A DNA stretch of 17,132 nt. Source: Adhaeribacter sp. Lineage in GTDB: Bacteria > Bacteroidota > Bacteroidia > Cytophagales > Hymenobacteraceae. Positions 14,780 through 17,132 of the stretch are shown one piece after another. Positions within the stretch are counted from its first letter, which is position 1. Each line of letters opens with the position of its first letter. The stretch is from assembly GCA_028288395.1 (NCBI GenBank), contig JAQBNV010000533.1:1-17132 (forward strand). Reading direction: 5' to 3'. The position numbers and the translations under genes were made by a program. A model generated the notes under the pieces. That model saw only the letters and a program-made list of their open reading frames with translations, made no database searches and was not told where the DNA came from.

Positions 14780-16234
14780 ATGGAAAAAGAAATTCTGGAA
14801 CACGGCTTTAACTTTAACCGCCGCCACTTCTTGTCCAAGCTAAGTTTAGGGCTGGGCAGCGTAGCTTTGGGATCTTTATTAATTCCGGATCTGTTTAAAG
14901 GCAGTGGCCTGGATGAGTCTGGTTTAACGCCGGGCATTCCGCATTTTGCACCCAAAGCCAAACGGGTTATTTACCTGTTCCAGAACGGCGCGCCCTCGCA
15001 ACTCGAATCTTTCGACTACAAACCCAGGCTGCGCGACCTGCATGGGCAGGAAATACCGTCCTCGGTGCGGGGCAACCAGCGCTTAACCGGCATGACCGCT
15101 AACCAGGATTCTTTTCCGCTCGTCGGTTCTTTCGTCGATTTTAAACAATACGGCGAGTCGCGGGCCTGGGTAAGTGATCTGTTTCCGCACACGGCTAAAA
15201 TAGTAGACGATATCTGCATCGTGAAGTCAATGTTTACCGAAGCCATCAACCACGACCCGGCGCTAACTTTTGTGCAAACCGGTTCGCAGCAAGGTAACCG
15301 GCCCAGCATGGGCGCCTGGCTGAGTTACGGATTGGGCAGCGAAAACAAGAATTTGCCGGCTTTTACGGTGTTGCTATCGCGGGGCATTGGCAACGGGCAG
15401 GGCGTTTATTCAAAACTCTGGACCAATGGCTTTCTCGATTCTATTCACCAGGGCGTGCAGTTTAGCAAAGGCGAAGATCCGGTGCTCTATATCAGAGATC
15501 CGGAGGGCATGGATAGGCACGCCCGCCGGAAAATGCTGGATAATTTATCGGACCTGAACCAACTGGCTTACGAAGAATTTGGCGACCCCGAGATAAGCAC
15601 CAAAGTGCAGCAATACGAAATGGCGTACCGCATGCAAACCGCTGTACCCGAAGTAATGGATCTCTCCAAAGAACCCGACGATGTGATAAAACTGTACGGC
15701 CCGGAATGCCTGGTACCGGGCACTTTTGCGGCCAATTGTTTGCTGGCCCGCAAGCTATCCGAAAACGGCGTCCGGTTTGTGCAACTATACCACCAGGGCT
15801 GGGACCAGCACGGCAATTTACCTTTCGAGATTACGAGCCAGGCCAAAGATGTAGACCAGGCTTCGGCCGCCCTGATAACTGATTTAAAACAAAGAGGTTT
15901 GCTCGACGAAACGCTGGTAATTTGGGGGGGCGAATTTGGCCGTACCAGTTACAGCCAGGGCAAACTGACCAAAGACAATTACGGGCGGGATCATCATCCG
16001 CGCTGCTTTAGCATCTGGATGGCCGGCGGCGGCGTAAAGCCCGGCATTGTATACGGCGATACCGATGATTTTGGGTATAATGTAATCAAAGATCCGGTAC
16101 ACGTACATGATTTTCAGGCTACTGTTATGCACCAGTTGGGGCTTGATCACGAAAAGCTTGTTTTTAAACACCTGGGCCGCCGTTACCGGCTTACCGATGT
16201 TTCGGGCAAAGTAGTAAAAGACCTGTTGGTGTAA
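14780..16234 (+). CDS. DUF1501 domain protein with Tat signal
   Basis: 484 aa. A twin-arginine signal (NRRHFLSKLSLGLGS) near residues 13-27 suggests folded export. The body is DUF1501, a relative of the alkaline phosphatase/sulfatase fold. Visible family motifs are NGAPSQLESFDYKP, N157-H158-D159, YHQGWDQHG with H338, D342 and H344, GGEFGRT at 383-389 and G402-R-D-H-H406. The histidines and aspartates are candidates for metal binding. The gene begins 3 bp after the DUF1553 stop, a gene pair conserved in Planctomycetes and Bacteroidota, so the two proteins probably work together at the cell envelope. Activity has not been established for the family to my knowledge. A sulfatase- or phosphatase-like hydrolase is possible, but the usual sulfatase cysteine motif CxPSR is absent. 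Confidence 0.87.
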   Translation: MEKEILEHGFNFNRRHFLSKLSLGLGSVALGSLLIPDLFKGSGLDESGLTPGIPHFAPKAKRVIYLFQNGAPSQLESFDYKPRLRDLHGQEIPSSVRGNQRLTGMTANQDSFPLVGSFVDFKQYGESRAWVSDLFPHTAKIVDDICIVKSMFTEAINHDPALTFVQTGSQQGNRPSMGAWLSYGLGSENKNLPAFTVLLSRGIGNGQGVYSKLWTNGFLDSIHQGVQFSKGEDPVLYIRDPEGMDRHARRKMLDNLSDLNQLAYEEFGDPEISTKVQQYEMAYRMQTAVPEVMDLSKEPDDVIKLYGPECLVPGTFAANCLLARKLSENGVRFVQLYHQGWDQHGNLPFEITSQAKDVDQASAALITDLKQRGLLDETLVIWGGEFGRTSYSQGKLTKDNYGRDHHPRCFSIWMAGGGVKPGIVYGDTDDFGYNVIKDPVHVHDFQATVMHQLGLDHEKLVFKHLGRRYRLTDVSGKVVKDLLV

Positions 16235-16297
16235 ATTCAAAAGGCTATTATTGTGTGCAAATGAGGCGTATAATTGGCATTAAACATCCCCTTACTT

Positions 16298-16316
16298 CCT
16301 TCAAAGAAGGTTTTCT
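16298..16316 (+). terminator. Weak terminator-like hairpin after the DUF1501 gene
   Basis: CCTTC (16298-16302), loop AAA, GAAGG (16306-16310) and then TTTTCT. The stem is only 5 bp, but position (64 nt past the stop) and T-run fit a weak terminator. If it works, it would partly separate the DUF1501 gene from the next gene. Confidence 0.35.
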
Positions 16317-16372
16317 AAGACGTAAGATTATTTTCCAGAGGCATTTATTAGCTGGCATCAAATAGCTTGGCT

Positions 16373-16405
16373 GGCGCAAGTGTTAAGCGAAGCGTCACTT
16401 GTGCC
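16373..16405. repeat. Palindromic intergenic element, 10 bp arms
   Basis: GGCGCAAGTG (16373-16382) pairs with CACTTGTGCC (16396-16405) around a 13 nt loop that itself holds AAGCG and AAGCGT. The one imperfect position is a G-U wobble in a plus-strand transcript. The GC-rich block continues to about 16435 and stands out from the AT-rich flanks, which resembles a REP-type interspersed element. The copy number in the genome is unknown. Confidence 0.4.
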
Positions 16406-16517
16406 TAAACATGCCAGGACGCTCGCGACAGGAATGCTCTCTCTTTGTTGTTCAGGTTATCTGACAGCAAATGTTCTTTAACCCGGTATAATTTTAACTA
16501 ATATTTCGCTCTTAAAA

Positions 16518-17132
16518 ATGAAAAGCAACCTAAAGGGTTATGCCGAAAATTTACTTTTTGCTTTAAATATTTTAATTCTTTTCTTAATCCTCTTTGAAAA
16601 CCAGATAACTGTGCCGGCCTGGCTGCAGCCCGTGGGCAGAATGCACCCGATGCTCCTGCATTTTCCGATTGTGTTGCTACTACTGGCCATGGTGCTGGAG
16701 TTTTTTCGTTTTAAAACCGCCTACAGCACCCAGGAATTATACCGCAGTTTTACGGCTAACTTATTATTAGCGGGCATTCTTTTATCGGCCGTAACTATTT
16801 TAATGGGTTTATTTTTATCGAAAGAAGAGGGCTACGAGGGGGCCGTATTGCGGTGGCATAAATGGCTGGGCGTAAGTGTTTTATTTTTTACTTCTATTAT
16901 TTACTGGAGCCGGCAGGCCGGTTGGTATACCGATCGGGTAGCCAAAACCGGGGCCGTTATTACTACCTTTTCGCTCATTTTTGTCGGGCATTATGGTGCC
17001 ATTTTAACCCATGGCGAAAATTTTATTCTGGCACCCGTTACCATTACCAAAGCCCCTGCCGTACCGCTGAACGATGCTATCCTGTTTAATCACGTTGTGC
17101 AGCCTATTTTCGAAAAAAAATGCATCAGTTGC
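16518..17132 (+). CDS. DUF2231-type membrane protein with c-type cytochrome domain, 3'-truncated by window end
   Basis: 205 codons are visible and the frame is open to the last base. About five hydrophobic segments lie near residues 9-27, 47-64, 79-100, 115-131 and 144-161. HPMLLHFPI (43-51) and GHYGAILTHGENF (157-169) are DUF2231-type motifs with histidines that may bind haem b. After the membrane part comes FNHVVQPIFEKKC, and the window stops at C202-I-S-C205, exactly where the histidine of a CxxCH haem c motif should follow. Full-length relatives carry a PSCyt1 domain and often further repeats or a sugar-binding or LRR-like part. The gene lies 283 bp after the DUF1501 stop in the same direction and probably belongs to the same functional set. 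A likely role is a membrane electron-transfer subunit. Confidence 0.75.
   Translation, partial: MKSNLKGYAENLLFALNILILFLILFENQITVPAWLQPVGRMHPMLLHFPIVLLLLAMVLEFFRFKTAYSTQELYRSFTANLLLAGILLSAVTILMGLFLSKEEGYEGAVLRWHKWLGVSVLFFTSIIYWSRQAGWYTDRVAKTGAVITTFSLIFVGHYGAILTHGENFILAPVTITKAPAVPLNDAILFNHVVQPIFEKKCISC

Overview
This is a 17.1 kb stretch of a Bacteroidota chromosome, most likely from the order Cytophagales and resembling Hymenobacteraceae (Adhaeribacter-like). That placement is an inference. It rests on TAnnTTTG-type -7 elements, the lack of clear Shine-Dalgarno sequences, AT-rich spacers between coding regions of moderate GC content, and a gene set (GH109, CBM9-like protein, PVC-type cytochrome, DUF1549/DUF1553 with DUF1501) typical of these sugar-degrading bacteria. 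I see no rRNA, tRNA, CRISPR array, transposase, integrase or phage gene.

Region A (71-4375, minus strand) is a compact cluster read right to left. It holds a sugar-1-phosphate nucleotidyltransferase, a NahK-like anomeric sugar kinase (2 bp gap), a CBM9-like protein (9 bp gap) and, after 145 bp, a Tat-exported GH109-type NAD-dependent glycosidase/oxidoreductase. Together they read as a release, 1-phosphorylation and nucleotide-activation route for an N-acetylhexosamine. The specificity is inferred from family only.

Region B (4882-7638, minus strand) is one large lipoprotein with an N-terminal sorbosone/glucose-dehydrogenase-like beta-propeller, a helical HEAT-like middle and a C-terminal cytochrome c (PVC-type CxxCH protein). 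A perfect 17 bp hairpin lies just past its stop. A 556 bp divergent intergenic region separates it from region C.

Region C (8195-11808, plus strand) is a complete RbsA/RbsC/RbsB-class sugar ABC importer: a dual ABC ATPase, a permease and a lipoprotein-anchored binding protein. The binding-protein gene has its own well-formed promoter and is followed by a terminator-like hairpin.

Region D (12461 to the window end, plus strand) starts after a 652 bp AT-rich spacer. It holds a DUF1549/DUF1553 planctomycete-type cytochrome lipoprotein, a Tat-signal DUF1501 protein 3 bp downstream, and, after 283 bp, the first 205 codons of a DUF2231-type membrane protein that runs straight into a CxxC(H) haem motif cut by the window edge.

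The most interesting reading is that regions B to D surround one sugar importer with three separate cell-envelope proteins carrying c-type haem motifs, plus a DUF1501 partner. This suggests an extracytoplasmic redox or sugar-oxidation module linked to uptake. The DUF1549/DUF1553/DUF1501 families have no firmly established biochemical role that I know of, so function here is inference from gene neighbourhood.
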